Assembly: GCA_963797765.1 (NCBI GenBank)
Contig: CAWCQU010000003.1
Coordinates: 1,550,001-1,614,000 of the forward strand
Direction of reading: 5' to 3'
Length of the DNA stretch: 64,000 bases
Source: JBGPTK01 sp963797765
GTDB taxonomy: Bacteria > Acidobacteriota > Terriglobia > Acidiferrales > UBA7541
Below are positions 28,296-37,374 of the stretch, one piece after another. The position numbers and the translations under genes are program-made. Every line of letters begins with the position of its first letter. The stretch's first letter is position 1. Below the pieces are notes generated by a model. It saw only the letters and a list, made by a program, of their open reading frames with translations. It had not been told where the DNA came from and ran no database searches.

Positions 28296-29663
28296 TTAAC
28301 GCGTTACGATGCTGGCGCGCCAAAAGCCATTCAACAGACCCCACTCGTAGTGGCTTGCTTTCCACGCAAGAGTGTTTTCGGATTCCCACCACATCGAATC
28401 ATAAGGAGGATCGGGGTCAGCCTGCGCCGCATTCGGCTTGAGCAATTTTCTGCGGCTCTGCAGCGAATTGATTCCCGGCGCGGAGTGGCAGCCCACACAC
28501 CGATCGAGAATCTTGCCCTCAAACTTCTCCACAGGAACATGTTGCTTGGCGGAAAGCTCGAAATCATCCATTCCCTGCGTTTGAAAAACAGTGAACTCCG
28601 CTTCACTGCGTGCGATGGCTTTCAGCCCGCCGTCTTGCCCGGCAAAGAGCAGCGCCGGACTGAGCCTGAATTCGTAGAAATCCTGTTCTACCCGGGCGGC
28701 GCGCCAATCCGCGGAAACGTTGTTCCGATCGTTTCTCGCCGTGATCGTCCGGTAGACGCGAATCTGCAGACTTTCGGTGATCGGAGTCGCCACGAGCACG
28801 CCATCGCGGTCGAAAGTCATCATCTGCCGCAGCAGCGCCACTTGAGTCCCAACCGGAAATTGCGGCAGGTTTGGATTCAAGTCGCCGCGCGCAACGTCAA
28901 TTTGCCCCGTACTCCACGGGTCGGGAACATTCCACAGCGCATGAAAATAATCGAGCGTCGCTTGCCTGCCTCCTGGCAGCCGCACAAAAACCAAAAATCG
29001 CGATCGTCCTGATGTTTCTCCCACGTGCATTTCAGCAACCGGACGCTGATCTCCACGGATGCACACCCATGGCCCGCGAGGATCGAGCAAATCAGGCGGC
29101 AGAAACGCACGATCCCGATTCGCTGGATCGTACTCCTTGCCGAACGCACCTGAGGCGACCGCTCGCGCATAATTGTCCGGGAGCGATTTAATTTCACTGG
29201 ATGCAAGCGCCAGGCGGCGCAACACTTCCGCCAGTCGAATCTGGAGCTCCCGCCGTTCCGCCTGGCGAACGTCGTCCCGCACAGCCGTCCAATCGAACAC
29301 GGCCCAAAGACTGCGTTGCAACATCGCCTTCTTTACCGGATCGTGAAACTGGTTTTCTCCGTGTGTGCGCAAAAATTCGTCAAGCAGGCTCAGAGCGCGC
29401 TGGTGAGACGAACCCGACAGCAAGTGTTCGGTCTCTCGCCACAGAAGCGGGTCGAGCGCATCCGCACCATACGTGGCTCCCGCTTGATCCCTGCGGACGA
29501 TCAGAGCGTCCTCGAGCCGATTCCAAAGATGTTTTGGATTCGCATCGTAGAGTCCGGCCGTGACTCCGGATTTTTCGGAATCGGAGTTCTGGGCGGGAAC
29601 TTCTGGCAAGACGGCAAACAGTAGAAGAAATGGAACAATCGAAATCGCAACCCGCTTCGTAAT
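28296..29663 (-). CDS. Exported CxxCH (cytochrome c-like) protein, probable ATT start
   Basis: A secreted protein of about 455 residues: basic N-region and signal peptide (TKRVAISIVPFLLLFAVLPEVPAQ), then a long domain without a recognised family and one heme-c motif, CVGCH, near the C-terminus (DRCVGCHSAPGI). The frame is open to a TTG at 29903, but the signal peptide starts near 29660. No ATG, GTG or TTG lies just before it; an ATT at 29663 has GGAGGT 5 bases upstream and would place the signal correctly. Likely a periplasmic monoheme protein. Confidence 0.7.
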   Translation of the reverse strand: MTKRVAISIVPFLLLFAVLPEVPAQNSDSEKSGVTAGLYDANPKHLWNRLEDALIVRRDQAGATYGADALDPLLWRETEHLLSGSSHQRALSLLDEFLRTHGENQFHDPVKKAMLQRSLWAVFDWTAVRDDVRQAERRELQIRLAEVLRRLALASSEIKSLPDNYARAVASGAFGKEYDPANRDRAFLPPDLLDPRGPWVCIRGDQRPVAEMHVGETSGRSRFLVFVRLPGGRQATLDYFHALWNVPDPWSTGQIDVARGDLNPNLPQFPVGTQVALLRQMMTFDRDGVLVATPITESLQIRVYRTITARNDRNNVSADWRAARVEQDFYEFRLSPALLFAGQDGGLKAIARSEAEFTVFQTQGMDDFELSAKQHVPVEKFEGKILDRCVGCHSAPGINSLQSRRKLLKPNAAQADPDPPYDSMWWESENTLAWKASHYEWGLLNGFWRASIVTR

Positions 29664-29910
29664 TCCCCACCTCCGGATGTTCCATATGATACGCGAACAT
29701 CGCTGATTGGATGTATGGGCGGATTTCTTGCAGAGCGACGGGCGCGTTCGGGTTGCCAGCAGAACGCGTTTCTTTTGTGCTCTCAAAGCCGGCCGGGTTC
29801 TCGCCCACAACTCAATCGCAAGCGCGCTGCAGGCACAGCGCTCTGAGGATGCTGGAGGAGTTGAACCGTCCGGCCTCCGCAGCGACTGGGAAGGCCGGAG
29901 CAATATTGAT

Positions 29911-30753
29911 TTACGCCGTCGCCTGAGCGGCTGCGCCCTTGCAGAAGGCGAACAAGTCCGCGTTGATCTGATCCTTTTGGGTCGAGCACATGCCGTGCGG
30001 GAAACCCGGATAAACTCTTAGCGTGGCGCCCTTGATCATTTTCGACGACAGCATTCCCGCGGCCCCGATCGGCACAATCTGGTCGTCGTCGCCGTGAAGA
30101 ACCAGCGTCGGAACATCAAACTTCTTCAGGTCTTCCGTGAAATCCGTTTCGGAAAAGGCTTTGATGCAATCGTAGGCGGCTTTGTGCCCGCACAGCATTC
30201 CCTGCAGCCAGAACGATTCCCGGATGCCGTCCGAGATTTTGGCGCCCGGCCGGTTATAGCCGTAGAAAGGCATGCTCAAATCCTTCCAGAACTGCGAGCG
30301 ATCCGCGAGAACGGCGGCGCGAAGTTGGTCGAAAGCCTCCATGGGCATCCCGCCTGGATTCGCGGCGGTCTTCAACATGAGTGGCGGCACCGCGCTGATC
30401 AACACAGCCTTGGCAACGCGCTTTGTGCCGTGCCGTCCAATGTAACGGGCAACTTCGCCTCCGCCCGTGGAGTGGCCGACGTGAATTGCATCCTCTAGAT
30501 CGAGCGATTCCATGAGCTCAGCAAGGTCATCGGCATAGGTGTTCATTTCATTTCCGTTCCAGGGTTGGCTCGAGCGGCCATGTCCCCGGCGATCATGCGC
30601 GACGCAGCGGAATCCCCGGTCGGCCAGAAACATCATCTGGTCTTCGAACGCATCCGCGCTAAGCGGCCACCCATGGCTGAAGACTACCGGCTGTCCTTTG
30701 CCCCAATCCTTGTAATAAATCTCGGTGCCGTCGTTCATAGTAATCGTCGCCAT
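29911..30753 (-). CDS. Alpha/beta hydrolase (non-heme chloroperoxidase/arylesterase-like)
   Basis: A 280-residue cytoplasmic hydrolase. VVFSHGWPLSADAFE gives the oxyanion region, HVGHSTGGGEVARY the nucleophile serine, LHGDDDQIVP the acid and GFPHGMCST the catalytic histidine. Overall sequence matches cofactor-free haloperoxidase-type esterases, whose real substrates are usually esters. Start ATG 30753 has AAGGAGG about 6 bases upstream. Divergent from the membrane-protein gene at 31018. Confidence 0.92.
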   Translation of the reverse strand: MATITMNDGTEIYYKDWGKGQPVVFSHGWPLSADAFEDQMMFLADRGFRCVAHDRRGHGRSSQPWNGNEMNTYADDLAELMESLDLEDAIHVGHSTGGGEVARYIGRHGTKRVAKAVLISAVPPLMLKTAANPGGMPMEAFDQLRAAVLADRSQFWKDLSMPFYGYNRPGAKISDGIRESFWLQGMLCGHKAAYDCIKAFSETDFTEDLKKFDVPTLVLHGDDDQIVPIGAAGMLSSKMIKGATLRVYPGFPHGMCSTQKDQINADLFAFCKGAAAQATA

Positions 30754-31017
30754 CAGACATCCTCCTTACAGAGATGGAATTGCAGATCCTCGATACCTCA
30801 AGGTTCGTCCTGCACGCAAGTAAATATTCTATGAACGAGATTTGCTTGATTTTCTGCCCCATGAACCGGCGTATCCAATCCGCATCTCCGCCTGGAAAGC
30901 GCGCCCCTGGATGCGGATAATAACAATAACCGAGTCGACTCACGGTCCCACCCATTTCATACTGGGATGGGAGCCTTGCGCAAGTTTTCGTGATATAAGA
31001 ACACTCCCGTCCGTTCG

Positions 31018-31905
31018 ATGAATTGTCTGCTTATGGTCTTATACGGAAGGCGCTCTCAGATTGCGATCCAACCGGGCTGCCTCCAAAAATGGAATCTTGC
31101 AGTGACTGAGTCCGCCATCGCACACGACAAACTTTCCGATAGTGCCCTCACTATCGCCGCGATCGGTATTCTGGCCTATATCTCTTGCGACCTCCTTCAC
31201 GAAATCATTGGACATGGAGGTTCCTGCCTGGCCACAGCTGGACACCCAGCCACTTTCTCAACCGTCCATTTCCAATGTTTCGGCGGCTGGCAACGATTCA
31301 TCAGCTCGGCCGGCATTGTTTCCAACATCCTAGTGGGAGGAGCGCTCTGGCTAACCCTGCGACGGCACTTGATTATTTCCATCCATCTTCGCTACTTCCT
31401 CTGGATCAGCTTGGCCTATAACCTTTTTACCGGATGGGGCTATGTCCTCAGTTCCGGCCTCACGAACTCCGGCGACTTGGCCACTACCTTTCATGGGCAA
31501 TCACCGGCCTGGCACTGGCGGTTGATTGCAGCGGTGCTGGGATCGCTCTTCTATGCATTGTCCATTTTGATCGTGGCTGGGCAACTGCGCTTTCTGATTG
31601 GCCCGGGATATCCGGCGCGGCTCTGGAAATTGATTCTATTCCCTTACTTTAGCTCGGCCATCGTGGCGTGCGTTGCCGGAGCCTTGAATCAAATCCTGAA
31701 TCCGCGTCTCGCGGTCCGACTTGCAATCTCGACGACGTTAGGATGTTGGGGGTTTTTGTTCCTGCCGCTGCTCCTCCTTCACGGGCGCTCCGGTCCCCTG
31801 CAGGCGACACCACCGATACCACGGAGCCTCGGCTGGATTATCACGGCAACTCTGGCCATCGCGGTATTCATAGGGGTTCTTGGACATGGTTTGCGGCTCC
31901 AATGA
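31018..31905 (+). CDS. Polytopic membrane protein with HExxxH motif
   Basis: A 295-residue protein with about seven hydrophobic helices. The first hydrophobic helix ends in LLHEIIGHGG, reminiscent of M50-type intramembrane metalloproteases, but the spacing is HExxxH instead of HExxH and no NxxPxxxLD motif is seen. I therefore call it only a membrane protein. The start may be the GTG at 31102, as the first 28 residues are not hydrophobic or family-like. Confidence 0.6.
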   Translation: MNCLLMVLYGRRSQIAIQPGCLQKWNLAVTESAIAHDKLSDSALTIAAIGILAYISCDLLHEIIGHGGSCLATAGHPATFSTVHFQCFGGWQRFISSAGIVSNILVGGALWLTLRRHLIISIHLRYFLWISLAYNLFTGWGYVLSSGLTNSGDLATTFHGQSPAWHWRLIAAVLGSLFYALSILIVAGQLRFLIGPGYPARLWKLILFPYFSSAIVACVAGALNQILNPRLAVRLAISTTLGCWGFLFLPLLLLHGRSGPLQATPPIPRSLGWIITATLAIAVFIGVLGHGLRLQ

Positions 31906-32010
31906 TTCCGCTCTCCCCCTCGGCTCTCGCGGCAATTGACTATCCGCGCCGTTGCAAGGGCCGCTCACCAGCGGTGTAAGATACACTCGCTGCACAGGAT
32001 CCGTGCGCTC

Positions 32011-32400
32011 ATGAACGCAGATGACTTCCGGCGAATCGCGCTGAGCCTGGAAGGCGCCGAAGAAAGTTCGCACATGGGCCAGCCCGATTTTCGCGTGGGC
32101 GGCAGAATATTCGCGACGCTCGCATCCGCCCATCAGGGCTACGGCAATTTGATGCTCACGCTGGAACAGCAAGCCGCCTTCATCGAGGAATTGCCCGAAG
32201 TTTTTCTTCCCATCAAGGGCGGATGGGGGCGCATGGGAATGACGCACATCCGGCTGGCCGCTGCCCACGAAGACGTATTGAGGGGTGCATTACAGACAGC
32301 CTGGAAGCTGCGCCTCGAAAAAAACAAGAAAACAAAATCGGGCCCAAAGAAAAAGAACGCCCCAAGCGTGCGCAGCCGAAAAGCAAAGCCGCGCGACTAG
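32011..32400 (+). CDS. MmcQ/YjbR family protein
   Basis: A 129-residue protein with the YjbR double-wing fold sequence (DFRRIALSLEGAEESSHMGQPDFRVGGRIFATL) and KGGWGRMGMTHIRLAA. The C-terminus is a lysine/arginine-rich tail of about 28 residues, which may bind nucleic acid. Start ATG 32011. It stands about 115 bases upstream of bacterioferritin and has its own context. Confidence 0.82.
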   Translation: MNADDFRRIALSLEGAEESSHMGQPDFRVGGRIFATLASAHQGYGNLMLTLEQQAAFIEELPEVFLPIKGGWGRMGMTHIRLAAAHEDVLRGALQTAWKLRLEKNKKTKSGPKKKNAPSVRSRKAKPRD

Positions 32401-32475
32401 GATTGCTAAAAATCAACTCGCTCACCGATCCCCACTCAGAAATACGCTGACCCCCATATCCTTGCCACGCAGTCG

Positions 32476-32505
32476 TTTACTAACGTTCCCGTAATCTGGC
32501 ATAAT
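32476..32505 (+). promoter_or_regulatory. Candidate sigma-70 promoter of bfr
   Basis: TTTACT (32476-32481) and CATAAT (32500-32505) are separated by 18 bases. The expected transcription start lies only a few bases before the bfr ATG at 32515 and there is no Shine-Dalgarno sequence, suggesting a near-leaderless transcript. Confidence 0.45.
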
Positions 32506-32514
32506 CCCCATCCT

Positions 32515-32994
32515 ATGAAAGGAAACCCGAAAGTCATCGAACAGCTCAATAAAGCCCTGCGCGAAGAACTCACCGCCATCAACCAATATTTTCTCCACGC
32601 CGAAATGTTTGAAAACTGGGGCTATCGCAAGCTCTCGGGCTTCATCAAAAAACAATCCATCGGTGAAATGAAGCACGCCGAAAAACTGATTGAACGCATC
32701 TTGTTCCTCGACGGCACGCCGAGCATGGAGCCGCTCAAGCTCACCGTGGGCGGCAACGTTCGCCAGGCGATCGAAAGCGATCTGAATCTCGAACTCTCCG
32801 CCGTCTCCGAATACAATGCGGCCATCCAGATCGCCGTGCAGGAAAAAGACAACGGAACGCGCGACCTGCTCGTCATCCTTTTGAAAGACGAAGAAAGCCA
32901 CGTGGACTTTCTCGAGTCTCAATTGCACCAGATCAATGAGCTGGGCTACGAGCGCTACCTGACCATGCAAATGGGCGACTTCAAGGAAGAGTAG
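32515..32994 (+). CDS. bfr: Bacterioferritin
   Basis: Iron-storing, heme-containing ferritin (159 residues). Ferroxidase ligands are conserved: E18, E51, H54 and, one residue earlier than in E. coli numbering, E93, E126 and H129. M52 is the heme-ligating methionine at the subunit interface. The protein is full length and cytoplasmic. A very short leader separates it from its likely promoter; the Tat-exported M24 protein follows 28 bases downstream and may be co-transcribed. Confidence 0.96.
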   Translation: MKGNPKVIEQLNKALREELTAINQYFLHAEMFENWGYRKLSGFIKKQSIGEMKHAEKLIERILFLDGTPSMEPLKLTVGGNVRQAIESDLNLELSAVSEYNAAIQIAVQEKDNGTRDLLVILLKDEESHVDFLESQLHQINELGYERYLTMQMGDFKEE

Positions 32995-33022
32995 CCGCGC
33001 GCTTTACGGAGGCAACTCCACC

Positions 33023-34333
33023 ATGTCCCGCACTCGCCGCGATTTTCTGCGCTCCGCTCTCGAAGCCACTGTCGTCACGTCCACTTTGCGCGTGATCACT
33101 CCCGGCCGCCTGCGCGCCGTGGAATTTTCTGCCGCTACTCCGCGCTCTGTGCTGCAACCCGGCCAGCACGACCGCCTCGAGCCTGATTGGTATCGCAAAA
33201 AAGTCGCACAGGTGCAGGCGGAAATGGCCACGCGCAAACTCGACGCGCTGGTGCTGCTCAACGCCACCAACATCATCTACACGGTTGGGTATTTTCACCT
33301 AACAACAGAACGGCCCCTGGCGGCGTTGATTCCCAAGTCCGGCGATCCGGCGCTTTTCATTCCCGATCTCGAATCGGACCAGGTGAAATTGTGGTGGGTG
33401 CAGGATTACGAATCCTATTTTGATTATCCCGGCCCGGAAAATCGCATTCGCTGGATTTTCGAACGCGTGGCACGCCGCGGTCTGGATCACGGCCGCATCG
33501 GAATCGAAGAACCCGCTCCCAGCCGCCTGCAACAAATGAAAAAAGGAGCGCCGCACGCGAAATTCGTCAACGCGGGCGACCTGATCGAGCAAATGCGCTG
33601 GGTGAAGGACGAAGACGAACTGCGCATCATGCGGCGCGCGATGTACTTCGCCGATTTTTCGGTGGGCGCCGGCCGCGAATTCATTGCCAAGAACGGCAGT
33701 GTCACCGAAGATCAAATACTTAAAGCGACCGCCGACGCTCTCGCCGACAAAATGTCCGCCGAACTTCACGACGTCGAAGGCGTCACCATCGAAGCGCCGT
33801 TCGGAGGGCTTCTACCGTTTGGCAAGCGCTCGGCATTTCCGCACGCCGTTCCCAGCCGGGACAAATTAAAATCTGGGAACGCGTTGATTTTAAGTTTTGG
33901 CTCGCGCGTCGGTGGCTACACGGTGGAATGCGAGCGCGCATTTTCGGTTGGCCAGCCTTCCGACCACGCCAAGCGGCTTTACGAAGCGATGCTGGCCGCG
34001 CACGATACCGCCGTCGCTGAAATGAAAGACGGGGCCGTGGCGCAGGAGGTTGATCAAAAATCTCTCGAGCAAATTCGCAAGGCTGGATTCGAAAAATTTC
34101 TGCGCCATCGCACTGGCCACGGGATCGGACTGCAGGGCCACGAACCGCCGTGGATTGCCGAGGGTGACACGACAGTTCTTCGCGAGGGAATGACGTTCAG
34201 CTGCGAACCGGGAGTTTACGATCCCGATTTCGGAGGGTTCCGGCATTCGGATACAGTTGTGGTTCGCAAGGACAAAGCGGAAATTCTCAACACCTACCCC
34301 ACGCGCCTCGAAGACATGATCATCGAAATATAA
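33023..34333 (+). CDS. Tat-exported M24-fold (Xaa-Pro peptidase/creatinase-like) protein
   Basis: A 436-residue protein with a Tat motif (RRDFLRSAL), a creatinase N-terminal domain and a pita-bread domain. HRTGHGIGLQGHEPP and FSCEPGVYDPDFGG are typical of M24. At the metal-ligand positions, however, the first Asp reads Ser (ILSFGSRVGGY), the second Asp reads Glu (YTVECERAF) and the last Glu reads Ser (FRHSDTVVV). Creatinase likewise lacks metals, so this may be a non-metallo hydrolase or inactive. A periplasmic location is inferred. Confidence 0.88.
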   Translation: MSRTRRDFLRSALEATVVTSTLRVITPGRLRAVEFSAATPRSVLQPGQHDRLEPDWYRKKVAQVQAEMATRKLDALVLLNATNIIYTVGYFHLTTERPLAALIPKSGDPALFIPDLESDQVKLWWVQDYESYFDYPGPENRIRWIFERVARRGLDHGRIGIEEPAPSRLQQMKKGAPHAKFVNAGDLIEQMRWVKDEDELRIMRRAMYFADFSVGAGREFIAKNGSVTEDQILKATADALADKMSAELHDVEGVTIEAPFGGLLPFGKRSAFPHAVPSRDKLKSGNALILSFGSRVGGYTVECERAFSVGQPSDHAKRLYEAMLAAHDTAVAEMKDGAVAQEVDQKSLEQIRKAGFEKFLRHRTGHGIGLQGHEPPWIAEGDTTVLREGMTFSCEPGVYDPDFGGFRHSDTVVVRKDKAEILNTYPTRLEDMIIEI

Positions 34334-34334
34334 G

Positions 34335-34356
34335 GGCACGGCTGAAGCCGGCCCCG
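34335..34356. repeat. GC hairpin with TGAA loop
   Basis: GGGCACGGC-TGAA-GCCGGCCCC lies between the convergent M24 and ankyrin genes. It is the reverse-orientation form of the TTCA hairpins at 20945 and 22354 and could terminate transcription from both sides. Confidence 0.5.
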
Positions 34357-34371
34357 ACATACACCGTACGA

Positions 34372-36243
34372 TCAATCGGCGGGCTGCTGCTTTGCTTCGC
34401 CGAGGGCGATCACGACCATGCTGCCGTCAGTCATCAATTGATCGCCGGTGGCGTTTGAAAATTTCTTGGGCGCATCGGGACGCGGCTCGACGGCAGTGGC
34501 TTTCGCTACTCCCGCGAACAAAAAATCACTTTGGATATAATCGCGCTCGCGGTCCACGTGCGAATCAATGCGGTGAGACCACTTCGACCCCTTCCCTTCA
34601 CTCTTTAGCGCGATATCGTGGGTTGCCGCGGCAGCCCAAACTTCCTGGCCGTGATACGTTTCCGGCAGCTTCCAGATTCGCAAATGATGCCGCTTCGCCA
34701 GCGTGTCCAGGCCCTTTTGGTAAACGTAATCAGGGGCGGCGCCATTCAACGTTAGCAGCGAGACTGGAGCTTGCGCATAACCGCTCTGGCGCAAGGTCGA
34801 ATGGATTGTTTTCAAAGTTGACTTGGCGTTGAGATCGTCCGCCCACACCCATCCCGCTTCTTCGAAGGCCGCCTCGATTTGTTTCTCAGACCCAATGAAC
34901 AGCAAATTCGTCATATCGGAAGGCTCTCCGCTCTTGGCCGCAGTGCGCAGCGGCGCCGCCTGGACGATTTTCTTCAAATCGGGATCGAGAGTCAGGACAG
35001 GCCAGCCATCCCACGGCTCTTTGACCTTCAGGTTCGAAGGCCTGGTCACCTGCAGGGTGAAATCCGCGCCGGCGGGCAGATAAATTTCGCGCCGGAGCGA
35101 GGCGCCGTAAGCGGTTTGTACTCCCTTGATGGCGTAGCCTGCCGCCGGGTGCACCATTCCCACCGCTGAAAATGCCAGAGAGACTTTCGAACTCGCGTGC
35201 GGTTGCACGATGCCGATGATTTCGTTATTGCGGACGGTTTCGCGCGCATTGTCCACTGCCAGTACGCGAGCGTAGAGAGGCGACTTCACGCCGTTCTTGT
35301 GCACCACATTCGAAAAATCGATCACCACCCGCGGACGGCTGTATTTATCCGGAGCTTTTTCCGCGAATAAAACCGTGCCTTCAATTTTCGTTCCCGGTGT
35401 CAAGACCGCGCGGCCGGGATTCTCCAGCGGCTCCTTCACCACTGCTTCCACCGGATCGCCCGTGCGCGATTTGTCGCTCCATACGTCGGTCTCGAGTTGA
35501 ACTGAAATTGTCTGGCCCGCCGTCAAATCGAATTTCGGCTGTGCAGCCGCCTTACCGTCCGGTTTTCCAGCGGGTTTTGAGTCCGCGTCTTCCTCCCGCA
35601 GCTCCTGATTAAAACTAAACGACGAAGTAAAAAATCCGCTGGCGGCATCGTTTTCGAGCAAGAGCGTCTGCATCTCAAAATTGGGGGAGTACAAAAGATA
35701 GTCGAGAGCCGTATTCTGAAACGAATCCTCGTGGTTCACGTCCACGCCATGCTCGATCAGCAGGCTGGCAATTTCTTCGTAGGCGACGACGATTGAGGGT
35801 TTCTTCGCGTAGCTCGATCCAAATACGGCCCAGTGCAGAGGCGTGCGTCCCAGCGAATCGACTGCTTTCACATCCGACTTCTGTTCGATCAGCTGTTTCG
35901 CTTCCGCCAGCCGTTCCAGAGTGGGCTTCTCTTTCGTTTCGCGCGTCGCCTTGTAGAGCGCGGCGATTACCGGCGAATCTTTCGAAACATCCATCACCAC
36001 GGCGGCTGCGGCAAGATCCTCGCTTTCCTCTTCCTCTTCCTCCGCGGGCGGCGCCTCGGCCTTTTGCTTCTGCTTTTCCGTTTGCGCCGTGTTTAAAGCT
36101 GGCTTCGTTTTCTGCCGAGGCGATGCTCCTGCGGCCAAATCGAAGCTCCACGATCCCGCCAAAAAAAGTCCTAGTGCAAATATAATCGCCGCCAACTTTC
36201 CGCAAGCGAATTGCCTCTTCCGTTTCATCGTTCTCTCCATCAC
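34372..36243 (-). CDS. Exported ankyrin-repeat protein with LssY-like C-terminal domain
   Basis: A 623-residue protein. After a signal peptide/anchor (AAIIFALGLFLAGSWSF) comes an acidic and lysine-rich linker (PPAEEEEEESE), two ankyrin repeats near 125-200 (DSLGRTPLHWAVFG, HGVDVNHEDSFQNTALDYLL), a beta-rich middle domain (residues 230-400) and a C-terminal region (FIGSEKQIEAAFEEAGW onward) resembling the LssY C-terminal domain. The combination suggests a periplasmic binding protein. No enzymatic motif is visible. Confidence 0.8.
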   Translation of the reverse strand: MMERTMKRKRQFACGKLAAIIFALGLFLAGSWSFDLAAGASPRQKTKPALNTAQTEKQKQKAEAPPAEEEEEESEDLAAAAVVMDVSKDSPVIAALYKATRETKEKPTLERLAEAKQLIEQKSDVKAVDSLGRTPLHWAVFGSSYAKKPSIVVAYEEIASLLIEHGVDVNHEDSFQNTALDYLLYSPNFEMQTLLLENDAASGFFTSSFSFNQELREEDADSKPAGKPDGKAAAQPKFDLTAGQTISVQLETDVWSDKSRTGDPVEAVVKEPLENPGRAVLTPGTKIEGTVLFAEKAPDKYSRPRVVIDFSNVVHKNGVKSPLYARVLAVDNARETVRNNEIIGIVQPHASSKVSLAFSAVGMVHPAAGYAIKGVQTAYGASLRREIYLPAGADFTLQVTRPSNLKVKEPWDGWPVLTLDPDLKKIVQAAPLRTAAKSGEPSDMTNLLFIGSEKQIEAAFEEAGWVWADDLNAKSTLKTIHSTLRQSGYAQAPVSLLTLNGAAPDYVYQKGLDTLAKRHHLRIWKLPETYHGQEVWAAAATHDIALKSEGKGSKWSHRIDSHVDRERDYIQSDFLFAGVAKATAVEPRPDAPKKFSNATGDQLMTDGSMVVIALGEAKQQPAD

Positions 36244-36293
36244 GCCCCTTTATTTCGCCCTAATTCCATTTCTCTGCATCCGGGTGAGGCAGG

Positions 36294-36740
36294 TTAGCGA
36301 GCCGCTCCGGGAACATTGAACTGTTGCGCGAGAGTATCCAGCTCTGTTTTCACTTTTGCCCACTGGCTGTTGACCGATCCGCTCAGCGGAACATCCGCGA
36401 GCAATTTGTCGATTCTCTGGGCGCTGTCCATGACCAGAGGAAGGGTGGCGTCGGCCCGTTTCTGGCTTTGGAAGGTGCCGAGCATTCCTTCCGCCTGATT
36501 GCGAAAATTCTTTACCAGCGCTTTCGCATCCTTTTCCTGGGTGGTCTTGCGGATGGTGCTCTTCGAAATGGCCGAATTGAACTGCGATTGGAACTGTTTG
36601 CTGTCCGATTTCAAGTTTTTCATCATGTGTTCGATGTCTTTGTCACTCATGCGGCTCTGTGCGTTCGCAAGTTGCGCCGTAGCAAGAAAGCAAAGCAGCA
36701 GACAAAACGCCGCAGCCAAAGATGCCGGTCGATTTCGCAT
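36294..36740 (-). CDS. Small exported hypothetical protein
   Basis: A 148-residue protein with signal peptide (ASLAAAFCLLLCFLATAQLANAQS) and a mature helical domain rich in Lys, Gln and Ser (MSDKDIEHMMKNLKSDSKQF). Start ATG 36740 has GGAGGGAACC directly upstream, a good ribosome-binding site. It follows the ankyrin gene's start by 50 bases on the same strand, so it is upstream in the same transcript. Function unknown. Confidence 0.75.
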   Translation of the reverse strand: MRNRPASLAAAFCLLLCFLATAQLANAQSRMSDKDIEHMMKNLKSDSKQFQSQFNSAISKSTIRKTTQEKDAKALVKNFRNQAEGMLGTFQSQKRADATLPLVMDSAQRIDKLLADVPLSGSVNSQWAKVKTELDTLAQQFNVPGAAR

Positions 36741-37374
36741 GGTTCCCTCCAAAGAGCCGCGATTATACCGCAAATTCTGGAGCTGGCAGTCTCGCACTTC
36801 GGCTCGATTCACTTCGGCGGAACGGGTGCTCCCGCTGGTGACCGCCCGGTTGCGAGAATCTTGCCGTGATCGCTTGCGTGGAAGCATTTTCCGATGGCAG
36901 AACTCAAAATTTGGTGCAAAAAATGACGCTGGAAACAAGGGGCTCAAATCGGACGATATAGGAGCGATTAGAATTTTATAACCGCTAGTGTTCTCAATAA
37001 GTTGAGTGATTTTGACTATGTTTTCCATTGGCGATTAGCCAGGCGATTAGAAATGTGCTGTTTCTGCGGCAAATTTGATATCGAGACGCGCGCACCGAAG
37101 AATGAAAATTTCTGTTGGAGGGAGATGCCGGGGAGTCTTGAGAGACGCGCTACCTGGCAACGAAAGGTGGATGGGAGTGGTGATTGCCGGGTGTCAGTTT
37201 GTAATCTCATACCACTATTTACCATAAAGATACGCTCCTGTCAATAGGCTGCCGGGCCTGGCGATCTGTGCGAACATGGGGGGCGCCGGACGGACCGTCT
37301 TCACGTACAGGTGTAGGATTCCTCATGTATCTGGACTTGCTCAGCGTCGCCGCGCGCTAGGAAGGAGTGTAAAA
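36741..37374. other. Non-coding region
   Basis: Between the divergent small exported protein and the permease. Open frames here (for example 37002-37247, plus) lack ribosome-binding sites and recognisable sequence. I see no repeat or RNA gene. Confidence 0.45.

Noticed and set aside
37002..37247. 81-codon plus-strand frame
   Set aside because: No ribosome-binding site or family resemblance; located in a probable promoter region.
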